Shown here: positions 39,570 through 52,735 of the stretch, in pieces
Numbering within the stretch: the stretch's first letter is position 1
Layout of the letters: each line of letters starts with the position of its first letter
Origin: Sitta carolinensis
Lineage: Eukaryota; Chordata; Aves; Passeriformes; Sittidae
Length of the DNA: 64,000 bases
Assembly (NCBI GenBank): GCA_032173965.1
Contig: CM063289.1
Coordinates: forward strand, 28,297,690 to 28,361,689
Direction: 5' to 3'
Translations under genes and position numbers: made by a program
Notes under the pieces: model-generated
Database searches by the model: none
What the model was told of the DNA's origin: nothing
Seen by the model: only the letters and a program-made list of their open reading frames with translations

Positions 39570-42500
39570 GAGCTGTGCTTCTCCTATTTACAAGGTGTGA
39601 GATTTCAAAGCATCCCACTGTTGCTTTCAGAGGTGCAGAGCTCTCAGGTGGGGTGGAGTATTTCTGGAATTAGTAAACTCTGGCTCTGTCCCCCTCATCC
39701 GTCTCCTTTGCACACGCGAGCAAACCTTGGCTTAGTCTGCTCTGGCTGGGAGCAGACATTCAGTATGGGCTGAAAATTCCCATCCTGAATTGTGGAATGG
39801 TGTGAAGAGGCCAAATGACAGCAGTGACAATAGCAATGATGAGCAGAGACCCTCTGTCCCTGCCGTGGCAGAGCTGGCCAGTCCACCTGGGTCCTCCCAA
39901 GTGTTTGGAAACTTTCTGAGGCTAGTGCAAATTTTGGCTGTTAGCTTGGAATACAGAAATGCAGAGAGAAAACTGAAAGATAAACTTTAGATGCTATTTA
40001 TTGAGTAAAAACACAGCTAGCCTTCTAGTTATGATTTTGGGGTGTGGGTTTAGAGAAGCTTTGGCTGCTTGTGAGTTTTGGTCCTGCCCTCTGCCCCACG
40101 TCCTTTAAACATCTGACTCCAGGTCAGTGCCTGCAGGCAGAGAGGATGGATGAGGCTTGGCCAAAGCTGATGAAGGCAAGGGGAGTTTTCTCTTTGGATG
40201 TTTGCTCCCCTGTGTAGGGTAAAACTGTTCCACCAGATTTTTCTATACCTATTCACCGTCTGCTACAAAAAAAATACATTTTCTTTGCCTCTGCCATTGA
40301 TAGGGGCAGTCAGTGCTGTGATGCTGAGGGGTTTGAGCAGGGTGGGATGTGGGGAAGCTCGTTAGCCTGTGGGGATGGAGGGTGGCACGGGGTTTTGATG
40401 GGCTGTCAGGTGCCCGTGTGCCGGTGCTAATGAAAGCGTTCCCAGTCGCCGGGGCCATATTTTTCTTTCCTGTATTATCTTGTTGCAGCTTCATTAGCTA
40501 AGTCAGAGTGAATGTGCATTAGCCCAATAAAACCCTTCCTGCAGGCCTGTGATTTAGCATCCCCTCCCATCAGTGCCCTCTGGATGGAGATTATCCGCCG
40601 GTGTCTGCAAGTAGGTGCCGATCGATGGAGCTGCACCAGAGCCCTGCGTTGAGCTCAGGTTTAACTCGAGGCTGAACCTGTACTGGAAAGCTTTGCAAAG
40701 CAAAGACCCCAGTGAACTTGTAATTGTAAACCAGCTGAACCAAAGAGGAATCTCGCCTCGTGGTTTTGCATATTCCTTTTTAAAGATTGTGTTATAATTG
40801 AGCGGTTGACTTTCGTGTGGTGCTCTCCTTTATGAGCCAGTGATTACACAGTGTAGGGCGCTTACGCTCTGAACATGAATGAATCTGCCAGTTCTACTAC
40901 AGTACTCTTTATAAAATAACAAGGCTTACCAGGTGGCAAGAATTGCATAATTGAATTGGACTAAATCCTGGTTTTCCCAACCCAGAGCGGTTACACTTAG
41001 ACATAAATTACAATTAAAAGAGACAGAATGTTTCCATTGTATTAAGAATCCTTAATAGCAAACTTTTCACCCATAAGGCTCTGTTCTCTTCCTGAAGTGT
41101 GAGAGGAATGGCTGTATGTGTCTAACTACCATTAACACTAATGGGAGCGACATACATAAATCCCAGCACGGCGATGGCAGAACAGACCCCAGATGCCTTT
41201 AAAGAGGAAAGTGCTTGTAGGGGATGAATAGAGGCACACGAGTCTGTTGGTCCCTGTAACATCTGCTCTGGAAATGTGGAAGGGCTCAATTTGAGGTGCG
41301 GGTTTTCGGATACCCTTCTTGAGTTTCACACATTGTGAAACCAGCTCACTGCTCCCTCAGCTGGGCTCTTCCTCCAGGGCTCTGGAAGGAAGCAGATCTC
41401 AAAAGCAGATAGGAAGATGCCATGGACAGATTCAAATGCCACTAAAACCACTATTCATTTTAGTCCTCCAGAAAGTTAAAAAAAACAAGCTGGTGTTGTT
41501 TGCCAAGAGTACCCGCGCTCCCCAAGTTGTGCTCACCACTTCCTACCCTTCGGAGCTGGGGATATTGAGAACATCTGTTTCCACATGCAATGAGAAGGGG
41601 ATAGTCCACTTCCCTCCTTTCCAGAGGACCTTTGGGTTTCCCTGCCTCTTTGTTTCTTATTCCCCTTCTCTCTGGGATGCCTGTCAACAGCAATCCTAAT
41701 CCAGCTGTGCAGGTCAGGCACTGCACAGAGCAATTCCTTCAGCCATCCTGAACAGCCAGGGACCAGTTTTCCACCCCCAGCCCTGCTCTGGCTATTTGGG
41801 CATGGGTGTCCATCCTGTGCACAATTCACTCAAGAAGGAGAAGATGAGGATACAAAACCTCATTTTTATTCCAAACCCAGTTCTTGGTGAATTTTCTGGT
41901 CTGCACTTCTTGATGGCATTGCAATGCACTGTCACCTTGCCATTAGGGCCCAGTAATTAATAGCTGCCTAATAGGAGTGAATGTAGTTGCTCAGCAAAAT
42001 GAATGATGTGTGCTACAAGGAAAAGCACTAGAAAGTAAAGCTGTAGCTGGGAAGTTGTTAGTGAGGGGAAATTTCTGCTTGTCTTTCATTAGGAGAAGCT
42101 CCAAAGAAACGTAAAGTTTGATCACATTAATCAGAACTGGCATCATGCGATATTTTTCTTTGTTATTTGGCATAAATTGCATGCATTAAATGATTTAAAT
42201 TACACATATACCTGCCATAAATTTTAATTTATGATATTTAATGAATAGTGTGGGTTGTCTTTGAACATTGGAACATAAGGGCTGGTGAAGGCTGAATGCA
42301 GCCCTGTTTTCTGGCTGACAGAATAAGTTTTCACGTGGACTCCAGCACGGACGGGGAGAAGGGGGCAAGTTTTAAGTGAGTTTGTTACCATCAAGGCTCT
42401 CACAGACATCCTCATGTTTTTCTCACCACTCTTTTTTTTTTTTTTTTTTTGAAGATGAGCCCAGTCCTGTAAAGAACAAACCAGCTCTTCTTGCACCTCC

Positions 42501-42870
42501 ACTGTGACAGATTTTAACTACTATGGTAGTCATGAAATAGCCACAAAATACCTACAACTACTCAGAGACCAGCTGTGTTTTTGTAAGGTCTACTTTGAAC
42601 AAGTTGCAGTCAATGTTTTCTGACTCTTTAGAGGCTCTGACTGACATGAGCATATATAACATCAGGAATACCTTTATATGATTTTTTCTCTGTCTTGGTA
42701 CTGTAGTGTAATTAGCAGGTCCAGACTTGCTCGTGTGCTTTTCAAATGCAATTCTTCTTGGGGAAAGAAATTAAACCAAAGGATGATGTAGCTTTTCACA
42801 GCCACTCAGATGAAAGTAAGTGGTGGTTACAATTATTCAGAAGTACTCAGAGAAGTATTGAATATGTTAA
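39570..42870. other. Intron 2 unique sequence
   Basis: No gene or young transposon is seen. Around 40480-40560 and 41940-42240 the sequence is AT-rich and complex and may be conserved. Confidence 0.5.
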
Positions 42871-42874
42871 TCTT

Positions 42875-43000
42875 TGCTAGGAGAAAGCACTGGACTGGTG
42901 CACGTGGCTGGAAATGTGCAGAGGTTGGGTGCCCTTCCAGCTCTGCCACAGCCTTTCTTTGTGGCCTTGGGCAAACTATTTAACTGGTTCTGCAACAGCA
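42875..43000 (+). mobile_element. MIR-like CORE-SINE relic
   Basis: GAAAGCACTGGACTGG at about 42882-42897, then TTCCAGCTCTGCCACAG and GTGGCCTTGGGCAAACTATTTAACTGG, follow the order of the MIR/CORE-SINE consensus (5' tRNA-derived part into core). It is old and 3'-truncated. Confidence 0.6.
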
Positions 43001-44911
43001 CAGTTTGTCAGGAGTGCGAGTGGGAGTGCCACTGTTTGTTTTCTTCTTTCTATTTGTCTGCTGACGATATTAAAGTTTCCTGAGCGCAGACACTCTGTGT
43101 GTGTTGCTGCTGTGCCCAGCCCAGCCAGGGCACAGATATCAATGTTTATCACCGTCACCATTGTTCTTGGCTTGCAGAAGACGTTTACCGGCCTAGATCA
43201 GAGCAGGCAGCAGCGATGTAGGAAGTTACTTCAGTGTAGCAATCTATAAAACTGCCTGCTATATTCAAAGATGAGAGTGGATGACACCCTCTCCCCCGCT
43301 GCCCATCTGCTGGGATGGACGCTGTGCCGGGATAATGCTGTCCTTGTTCTCAGGAACACGGCAGCACTTTCTCTGGCGGACAGGGCCGGGGCCATTTCTC
43401 CCGCGCCTCCACATGCACCTGCAGAAAGCCCAGAGATTCCCAATGCCTTTTGCTGATGACACATCCCTTTAAAAAGTCTGTTTAAAGTCATGGAAGAAGG
43501 GTAATTTTGAGGACCGAGTGGTAGGATCCAACCTGGTAGGGCTTTAGAGATACTTTGAAATTTGCTCTCCCCTGGCACGCACATAGGACATTACCACATG
43601 ACTTTTATGAGAAATGTTGGCTTTAGACAACCCAGAGATTTTGAAAAGTTTTTTAAAAATCAATTATAAAGGCCAGTATCTTTGGCATTGACTCTGGTTT
43701 TGCTGCCTCTTTGTCCAAAATACAGTGCAGTGCACAAACAGGGGAGTTGTTCCTGGGTCTGTGCTGCACGGCTGCTGGAGTATCTTCTGAAAAATCTGAA
43801 TGGCAGATGGAAAGGAGGCAAATAAAACCCAAAAATGGTCTGTCAGGCAGACTAGGAAGAGAGGGCTCATGCATGGCATTGGGGCACATCAGGGTAACAG
43901 TGCTCAGGGTTTGCTCTTCCCAAAAGAGGGGTGTGAGCTCTCATGGACATGGTGAAATGTCTCATGGTGAAAGAGAGAAACTCAGCAGGGAGGGTCCCTG
44001 GTGTGACAGTCCTGAGGACCTCAAGGGGGGTGGGACTGTCTCCTTTTTTTGACTGCAGAATTTTTCACCCATCCCTAGAGCCCTTGCCTGTGTTGTTCCC
44101 TGTGTTTGAGTAGAGCTGCTGATTCCCTTGTTTTGCTGTGGGTGCCATCCCTGCAGCATCATCTGAGAGGTTATAGCTTTAAGAAAGAAGAAAAGCGAAC
44201 TGCTCTAGGATGTCCTGAAAATACAGCTTGTTAAGAACAGGCTCGGAAAAAAGGTGGGGGGAGCAAGTAGATCTCCTGGGAAATAGCCACCAAAGAAATA
44301 TCTAGCTCAAGATTTTGTTAAGTTTATTTCAAGTAAAAATAAAGAGAGGTCTCCTCTTCTAGAACCACGTTCACTTCATTATTAAACTTACCAACATCGA
44401 GCACCACGTGGTAGAAGGAACATACCCATCTCTGTAATGCTGTTCTTACAAGCCAAGGAATTTACATGTCCAAATGGGATGTGTATCATAAATAGACTGT
44501 TTACAGTAGACTTAAATTATATGATGAGCCATATAACAGCAGTGAATATATCACACCGTGAGCCCCTGCCAACCATGCATGACTACTATTTGCTTCTCCT
44601 CAGGCAGTAAACAAAGTTTTCCGCTGACCTACTGTTTGGTAGAAGTGCACAGAAACAGAGATAAGCAGCACCACTCATAACACTGTAGTGGAATAAAATC
44701 TGGCATAAATTTGCCTAGAAAGTAAAAGGAATGCATGAAATATTATTTCTTAGTTCACATACAACTCTTCTGCCAGCACACCATGTAATATTGCATTGCT
44801 AGGAAAAGGGGATTTATTCCTGTTTCTGCAAGGGTTCATATTCCAATCAGGTGGTCAAGGCAATGTGTATCATATGAATATCAAATCTTTTAAGATGAAG
44901 TGTGTATTAAA

Positions 44912-45300
44912 TGGCTGGAGACCCTCTGCTCTGGAGTCGGGCTGGTAGAGCCTGGAGGAGGGAAAGTCCCAGGGGGATCTAAGAGCTCCTTCCAGAGCTT
45001 GAGAGAGAGCTGGGACAAGGGCCTGGAGGGATGGGACAAGGGCAATGGCTTCCCACTGCCAGAGGGCAGAGTTAGATGAGAAATGGGGAAGGAGTTTCTG
45101 GCTGTGAGTGTGGTGAGGCCTTGGCACAGGTTGTCCAGAGAAGCTGTGTCTGCCTCTGGATCCCTAGAAGTGTTCGAGGCCAGGTTGAACAGGGCTTGGA
45201 GCAACCTGGGATAGCGGAAGGTGTCCCTGCCCATGGCAGGGGGGTGGAACTGGATGGGCTTTGAGATCCCTTCCAACCCAAACCACTCTGTGATTCTATA
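44912..45300 (+). mobile_element. CR1 LINE 3' fragment (sense)
   Basis: This is a 5'-truncated CR1 of about 390 bp. Landmarks are GGCTGGAGACCCTCTGCTC at its start, GGTTGTCCAGAGAAGCTGTG, GTGTCCCTGCCCATGGCAGG, and the terminal TTCCAACCCAAACCACTCTG with TGATTCTATA at the end. It is among the least diverged repeats in the window. It retains no reverse transcriptase sequence. Confidence 0.92.
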
Positions 45301-45309
45301 AATATTCTA

Positions 45310-48300
45310 AACTAATAACCTGAAGAAACTCACAAAGGGGATGAATTGCCCCGTATCATATTAAAATGCCTTGAGATTCCCACTGGATTCAGCAGGACTT
45401 GGAGTATCCCTTCCAACTTTGGGATGAACACTTTAACATAAGGCCAAGAAGGCACATCTGGCTTCCCAGGACAGACCTAGACTTCACCTACGCTCTAAAA
45501 CGTGCTGTTTAGGGCTCTGCAGATCTGTATAACACACTTTGGACTAATTTTCCAATGCCTAATGGGAACGCTGTGCATCCCAGCCGGTTGTTTGTTTGTC
45601 TGCCTGCTCCTCGCCTCCCTCGTACCCTATTTATATACGCACACATGCAAAAAATATGAGAGTTAAAGAAAAATGTCAACCATATGTAACATACATGGAG
45701 ATTAGTGACAGTAACAGTGAATTCATTGTGGTTTTGGCAGTCAGGACACCATCCAGGCCATATTTTAAAGTTTTAGACAAATCCACATGTATTCCAGAGA
45801 TTGCTGTGGATTTTCAGTATGTGTGGCTCATTAGATACGCAATCTGCCTGCTATTCTCTCCTGTCACACAAAGCTGATGGCAGCAAACTGGCATCTTGGA
45901 GATGTTGGTAGCACTGCAGATTTTAGCATTAATGCCAGCCTTGGGCATCCTGGAGCTCCATAGCCTTGTGTGACACGTGCTGGCGGTGAGGGGTGCCGGT
46001 GTCCCACGGCTGGGGGATCATGGACAAGCCTGCAGCAGAGGGCTGCTGCTGTGCTTGCAATTCTGCTTCCAAGCAAAGTACAACGATTAAAATCCATATC
46101 TCAGAAAATCCATGTCTCAGATCATTGTCCTCAAAGAAGGAAACAGTGCAAAACTTCGAGCCCTACACTCAGATTCCGCATTTTCTGGTTGATCACAACT
46201 ACAGCTTTTTTTGCATTGTTTCCTCTTATCACAGCTTGAAACTACTTTTGGGGGCGCTGTAAGTGAACATAAACCTCTTCTTAAGTTCATAATTTTTTTC
46301 AGATTTTTACATTCTTCTCAAATTCCTGTAATTTTTCCTGTAAATCTTCACAGCTCCATATCCCTGTGACTGCATAGAGCTATTGCTACCCATCTAATAA
46401 CCGTGTGCAGCATACAAAAGCACGGCTTTGATTCACATAAAAGTGCTAAACTTGCCTAAACCCGTCGGAGTTCAGGCGAGGCTACGTTCAGTGCTTAAAT
46501 ATAGGTGAAGGCAACTCTGGTCTGCTAATTTCAGCAGAATGTTTCAAACAAAGTGTTACTGTTTAATCTGGGCACATGATGGGTGAATGAATGTTTGAAT
46601 GAAATGACATAATTGTTGGTTAGCCTGTATAATTTGGAGAGCATTCGCACAAGTTTAACTCTCTGTGGAGGCAGCGGATCCTCGAGGAGGGAAGGGAAGA
46701 AGCGCCTTCCCCAAAGGCACAGGATGGCCAGATCCTGGATCCCTTTGCACATGCCAACCTTTGGAATGCTGTGCTGGACTGGCTTTTGGTTCCAGAGTAC
46801 CATCCTTAGCCCCTCTCCTCACGTCGTGTATGATATTTAATGCGTCATCTTTGTTTTAAACAAACAATGCACAAGCTGTTGCTGGCAATGGTGGGAAGCT
46901 GGTGGTCCATCTGGAAAGCAGGGAGATAGATGAGGAGAAAAAATAGAATTAAAACTGTTTAGGGGTGTATTTGCATGTGTAAAACCCTGGGATGGGAGGA
47001 GGGTGTTTAATGGATTCTGAAAAAGAAGTTTGAAGACAGGGGAGATGCTTTGTCTGTAAAGGAGTCTATTAATAATAGGCATTATTTGTGTAATAAAACC
47101 AGAGGGTTTACACAAAACAAAGCAAAGCTGTGAATCTGTACCTTTAAAAAAGTTGTTTATTCATTATTTCTGCTGCATCAAGTCCACTCACTGTAAAATT
47201 AACCAATTTTTCCTTGACAAAAGTTCAGGACGGTATAAAATTAACCAATAATATGGCTTATTAATTAAACCAGTGGCAAAACAGCCATTTGTGCATAACG
47301 GGCTCCACAGGATGGTTACAAGTCGGGTTTCTGGCTGAGTGCTTCTGTCATTCCCAAAGAGGGAGCACCCCACCTCAGCCCACCACTGCCCAGCATGCAG
47401 CCAATCTGCCATTGAAAACCTTGATTATAACCAGAGAAAAGTTCATTGAAACCAGAAGAAGTTACAAAATCATTAATCTTTCCTGCCATCTTGGATTCCC
47501 TCTCTCGCCAGAATCCAGCCAGATGTTTTGCAGTTGCTGCATGCGCAGGGCCCTGCGATCCTGTTTGCACAGCTCAGGGATTTTCCTCCATCCTTAGGGA
47601 TCTCTGCTCTGAAATTCTGCATTTTGCCTTTGCTTTGGAGATTCTCCATCACTGCTGAGAGCTTCCTGAAGAACAGGAGGCACTCTTTTGACATAAGCCT
47701 ATTGGTAAATTAAACTCTTTTATGCGTGCAGTGGTTTTGCTGCCGTCCTCGGGGACCAGGGCTGAGCGTTTTGGGGAGCAATTCCCTGCAGGAATGCTGA
47801 GCATCGCTGCTGTTTTTGGGTTTGCCAGGACTGAGGATGATGTATGGAGCAGGTGGTTGCAATTTAGGGTTCGCTGCCGTTCCTGGGGAAATGGGTGGAA
47901 AAAAGGAGGGTTGGGAACAGAGTGAAAAGGCAGCGGGAACAAGGCTGGCATTATCCACGCCGCTCCCAGCCTGAGCCTGCGCCCTGCGTGGCTCAGAAAG
48001 CTGCATCTTCCCCCCTTAAAAAGGACCTCAGTGAATGAACAGACGAAAGACCTGAGTGAGGAGGTTTTCATAAAAAAAAATAAAATAAAAACCTTAATTG
48101 GGGCTCACTGAGTAATCCGACATCATGGCAAATCCTGCTCTGAAATATATGTGCTCTGCTTTAATGACAGCACATAGAGTACTGCTGAGATAGTGGAAAA
48201 TTTTACAGGGAGTTTTGCTTAAGGAATGGCTTTAACTCAAGTTACCTGTAGAGCCCAGTGTCATATGGAAACACTTAGGGAGCTGTGGAAAACTTTCTGA

Positions 48301-51300
48301 AATACAGTGGAATTTATCTAGCGCAGCATTTCGTGTAGAGAGGAGGAATATGGATTACAATGGAGTCAGGAAGGAGCGGGCTACGGCGCTCTTGGAGACG
48401 GCCACTCGCAGCCCCGCGACCGCAGATGAAAAGTACATGTGTAACCGGGGGGAGCATTCCTCACCGGCCCCGTCTGGGATACATTTATGCTATTTGCCAT
48501 GCACGTAACCTCATTATAGAAAACAGAGTCCAATAACCTTAAAAAGATGGACGGTAAAAGAAAAAAAAAAAAAAAAAAAGGTGCAAGGAAGCAGATCTGC
48601 TTCCAGATTTGCATGCCCGGGGCCTGCAGTGGAGTAGAAACGGTGAAACGCGGATCCGGGGGGCCCCCGGTGCCGGCAGCCTGTGTTTGCTGCAGGCATC
48701 GTGCTGATGGAGCTGCAGCTCCAAGGTGGGAGAAGGCAGGACAGCCCGGGAACAGTGGGAGCACTGCGTGCCCTGCAGACCTGCACGGCCACGGTGCACC
48801 CGGGAGAGCCGGGGTTTGGTGCCTTGGGGTGTCCCGGAGCTGGGCAGGAGAGGCATGGGAGGAAGCAGAGATGTTTTCAAGTGCGTTTCGTTATATATTT
48901 GTTCCCTAAATGCTTATGGCACTGGCCGCCAGAGCATCTGGGCACTTCACAATAATTAAAACTGACAAATCCATAAACAGTAAACAACAGGCTACCCACT
49001 CGGGCAGCCAAAAACCCACTACTGCATAAGCTCAATAGCTGCACCCATCTGCCAAATAAAATCCTCTCCACTGCCTCCCCTCGTCTGCACAGGCCAGGAC
49101 AGAGCCAGGCCCTTCCCCACCATCGCCCCCCGGCTGAGCACAGCCTGACCCCTCACCCTCCCTGGGGCGCCTCCAGGGCTTCGTGCTGGCTTTGGGAGCA
49201 GCAAGAGTTTATTTCTAATTTTTTTTCCCCATATTTTTCTCCCCACCACAAAGTGGCAAGAAGTAACGACACCCTTTTCCTTCTGACTTCTTGGCCCGCT
49301 AACCCTTTCACAACACAATGGGAAGGCAACCGCTCGCACCCAGGGGAGGAGATTTAATGACTAGAAAATAAAGAGAGAGAATTTACTTGGAAAAACTGTG
49401 GAATTAAAAGTTCTGGACAAAACACGCATCACTGATGCATAACATTTTTGTTAATTGGGTCTTAACAGGTTTGTGACTCAGGCTGTAATTATTTGAGAAA
49501 TGGGTCACACCAGGCAGTGCCAGCCGCGCGTCCTGCCGCTGCGGGAACTTTCACCTAGTTGTAAAACTACATCTCGACGCGTGTTCCCTCTGCCCCGGCA
49601 GAGATCCCGGCCCTCGGAGGAGCCAGGGCAGCGTGCCGAGCCCGGGGCCTCCGGGATGGGCACCGGGAAGCTCCCTGCAGACCCCTCCTGGTGCGGGAGA
49701 GCCGGGACAGCCCCGTCCCACTCTCGCTGCTACGGAGAGGTGGCTTACCCGTGTCAAACGCTCTCCCCCTTTCTTCCACGATATTTTTTTTACTTTCTGA
49801 TTTTTCCCCGTGTTTTCCTGACCCGGCAGAGGCACTAAATCTTCCTAATGCCTCCCTGCCCTCGTATCGCAGAACAAGCTGCGGGAAGTTGTTCTTTCTT
49901 TCTTTTTTTTTTGGACTAAAGCGAGATTAATTAAAATATAAAAAATGCACCCAACTGTGGTAAATCATTTCTCTTTGCAGAGCAATTGCTCCCTGCTCCA
50001 TCCACCTCTGCTTTCCTCGGCAGAAGTATCTCCATGCTAGCTGAAGTCTTCTAATGCTCATAAAGCACCCGAGATATTATCTGTCTAATTAGCAGCTGGA
50101 AAAAAATAAATGAGAGATCAATTAATGCTATAATTATAAACAGTGCCTTTAGATGTGTTGTTTGTGGTGAGCGAAGGCTTACGCTGACAAGAGCCATGCT
50201 GTGACTCTCCCCCCAAAAAGCTGGAGCAGGAGCCCCCTGTCCAGCCCCAAGTTGTTCCTGGCTGCATAGCCCACCCCAGGGTGCTGGGGAGGAGTTGGAG
50301 GGGGCTCCCACATCCAAGGACATTTTTCCTGGTCTCTGACTGGCTCTGGAGAGGTGATGGGGTCCCATGGTGGGGCCAGGGCGGGTTTTGCAGCTCTCTC
50401 TTGGCCCTTCCCTGCTCCGGGGTAAGCTGTTTTTCATATATTGTAGCCTGGGAAAGCTGTGTTACTGTTAAAAGAGTAACCATATCCCTTTCTGAGCTGT
50501 TGCCAAGCAGATGTAGGGTTTTGGAAAGTTCCCAACAAACTTCCACAGCTGATACTTTACCGACTTGTTCCTTCTCCCATCCCTCTACTTGCACCTATTT
50601 AAATAACCAAACGACATAATTTGGGGGAGGGAGTGTTGCTCTGCAGCTTCTACTTGTTAAATATAATTAATTGAGAGTGACCCGTTAGTCAATTACAGTG
50701 TATAGCTTCGAAAAGAAATGGGGAAATATAAAATATTACTGTTTTACCCAAAAAAAAAGTGCCTTATTTTGTGCTGAAGGAGGACAGAATAATGGAGCAA
50801 ATCGAGCCCTTTGTGCAATGCAGGGCTGCTGCTGCCTCGTGACAGGGCAAATATCTCATTTACCTTCTTAATAGCAGTTTGTGGGGTGGCTGCAGGAGGA
50901 GGAGAAGAAATCAGGAGAAATCCAGGCTTTCAAGGCTGGCAGTGGTGTGAAACTCAGTGTTGATGCAGATCCCAGTTGTGTGTGCTGAGGGGGCACAATG
51001 CAGGGCACTGGAAATATGGAAAGCTCCCATAAATCATATCTCACAGGAAAGGTTTATGGGAGTTCAGAGTATAGCAGAGGGGATGGATGTCAGGTTTTCC
51101 TACACAATAGAGGGTCTTTTGTTTCTGTGCTGCCTCTTGGCAGCAGCCCCCATGCCACTGCTGGTAATTTCCTGTCCATCCTTCGCCGAGCGGCGGGGCT
51201 GGAGCAGGGGAGTAGTCCCACGTTTTTGTTTAGACTGTGTTTTTTTAATGCTGAGCCTTGTCCTAAGCAGGATATCCCTGTGTATGTTTGGAGTTCCTGA

Positions 51301-52255
51301 ACTTCTCTGGAGAAAATTATCCTTAAAAAGCCCCTTCCACAGTGCTGAGTTTCTAACTTCTCTCTTGAAAAAACAACACCCCAACAACAAAAAAAAATCC
51401 CAGGTTTAATTGCTTTTGCTTGTGAGAGCTTGTATCTTGCTGCTTAATCCGCTCGCGTCTCAAACATCCGTCAGCGTTTTCCTTCCACCCAGGGGCTCAG
51501 GAGAAAACCAAAAAGCAGAGGAGATTGGATTGGCAGTTTTACTTTTGGCAGCTGGGGGACACTTCAGCAGGACCCAGACCCCACCAGGTGGGACAATGTC
51601 CCTCAGTCTCTGCATGTGCAGAGGGCTTGAGTTCATCCCTGCCAAAGCATGGATATTTTACGAAGGAGCTCGAGGGCCTGGCCGATGGTGTTTGGCTGCT
51701 GACTGGAGCTGTAAGTTTCTCAGAAATATGAACCAGAACCTAGTTTGGTTTTTTCCCTGTCTCTCCCAAACGATTTTCTCAGACTGCCCTGATTGCATTT
51801 GTTGACACCTCATAGTAAGGACAAAGTAAAAGTAAAAGCAAGGAGCCCAGTGGTTGGTGTGCCTGGAGGAAGCAGGGCAAGCTCCCAGCTGTGGCTCCCT
51901 TAAGCAAAATATGGAAAAATATATCCAGTAAATCCAAAACAGAGGCGCCTCCACAATGAGTCTCAGTGACGGGACAGCCCTTTGGATTTGAAAAACACCC
52001 CTGAGTTTTCTGTAAAACTTCCATCCCCTTGACAAAACAGCCTAGAGGAGCCTCAGGGATGGGGTCTCTTTCTGTAGAGAGCATTATTTAAGTGTAGAAC
52101 CCCTCTGGATTAGCAGCTGGCACGGTGAGCATTCCAGGGCAGCCTGGCCGCCTCCGCTCTTCTGCGTGGCAATTACCCTGTGCTGGGAAAGCCCAGCTAA
52201 CAGGGATTGGGAGCGGGGCTGGAGTTGGCCGGGTCACTCTCAGGAAGCCCTGCGT
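45310..52255. other. Intron 2, no repeats recognised
   Basis: Ordinary intronic DNA with one octamer (ATTTGCAT, 46969-46976) and A/T homopolymers (48559-48579). GC-richer patches at 48.6-48.9 kb and 49.5-49.75 kb produce overlapping frames without recognisable products. Confidence 0.5.
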
Positions 52256-52261
52256 GGGTTA

Positions 52262-52735
52262 AGCTGCACGTGCACGGTGCTGTGCAGAGCCGAGTGGTGC
52301 TATATGAGGCCATACAGCGCTGTGTGGCACTGGGGGAGCTGTGCAGTGCTCTGCGGGGCTGTGCCCTGTGCTGTGCTGCTCTGAGGCACCGTACACGGCT
52401 ATATGGCACTGTGAAGTGCTATATGGTGCTGTACAGTGCTGTACAGTTGGCAGTGCTGCACTACCTACAGTGCTACACGATGTTGTAGGGCTCTATAGGA
52501 TGTTATACAGCGCTACACAAGGTGTTGCAGTGCTGTAAATGTGCAGTGCTGCACTACCTGCAGTGCTACACGATGTTGTAGGGCTCTGTAGGATCTTGTA
52601 CAGTGTACACGAGGTGGTACAGTGCTGTAAATGTGCAGTGCTACACTACCTACAGCAGTACACAATGTTGTAGGGCTCTATAGGCTGTTGTACGGTGCTA
52701 CACGATGTTGTACAGCTCTCTGTATGCTCCCCCGG
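52262..52735 (+). repeat. Minisatellite with 92-93-bp higher-order unit
   Basis: The phrase TGTTGTAGGGCTCT recurs at 52481, 52574 and 52666, giving 93- and 92-bp periods. Each period is itself built from short GTGCTRTAC-like subunits. More degenerate subunits extend left to about 52262. Confidence 0.85.
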
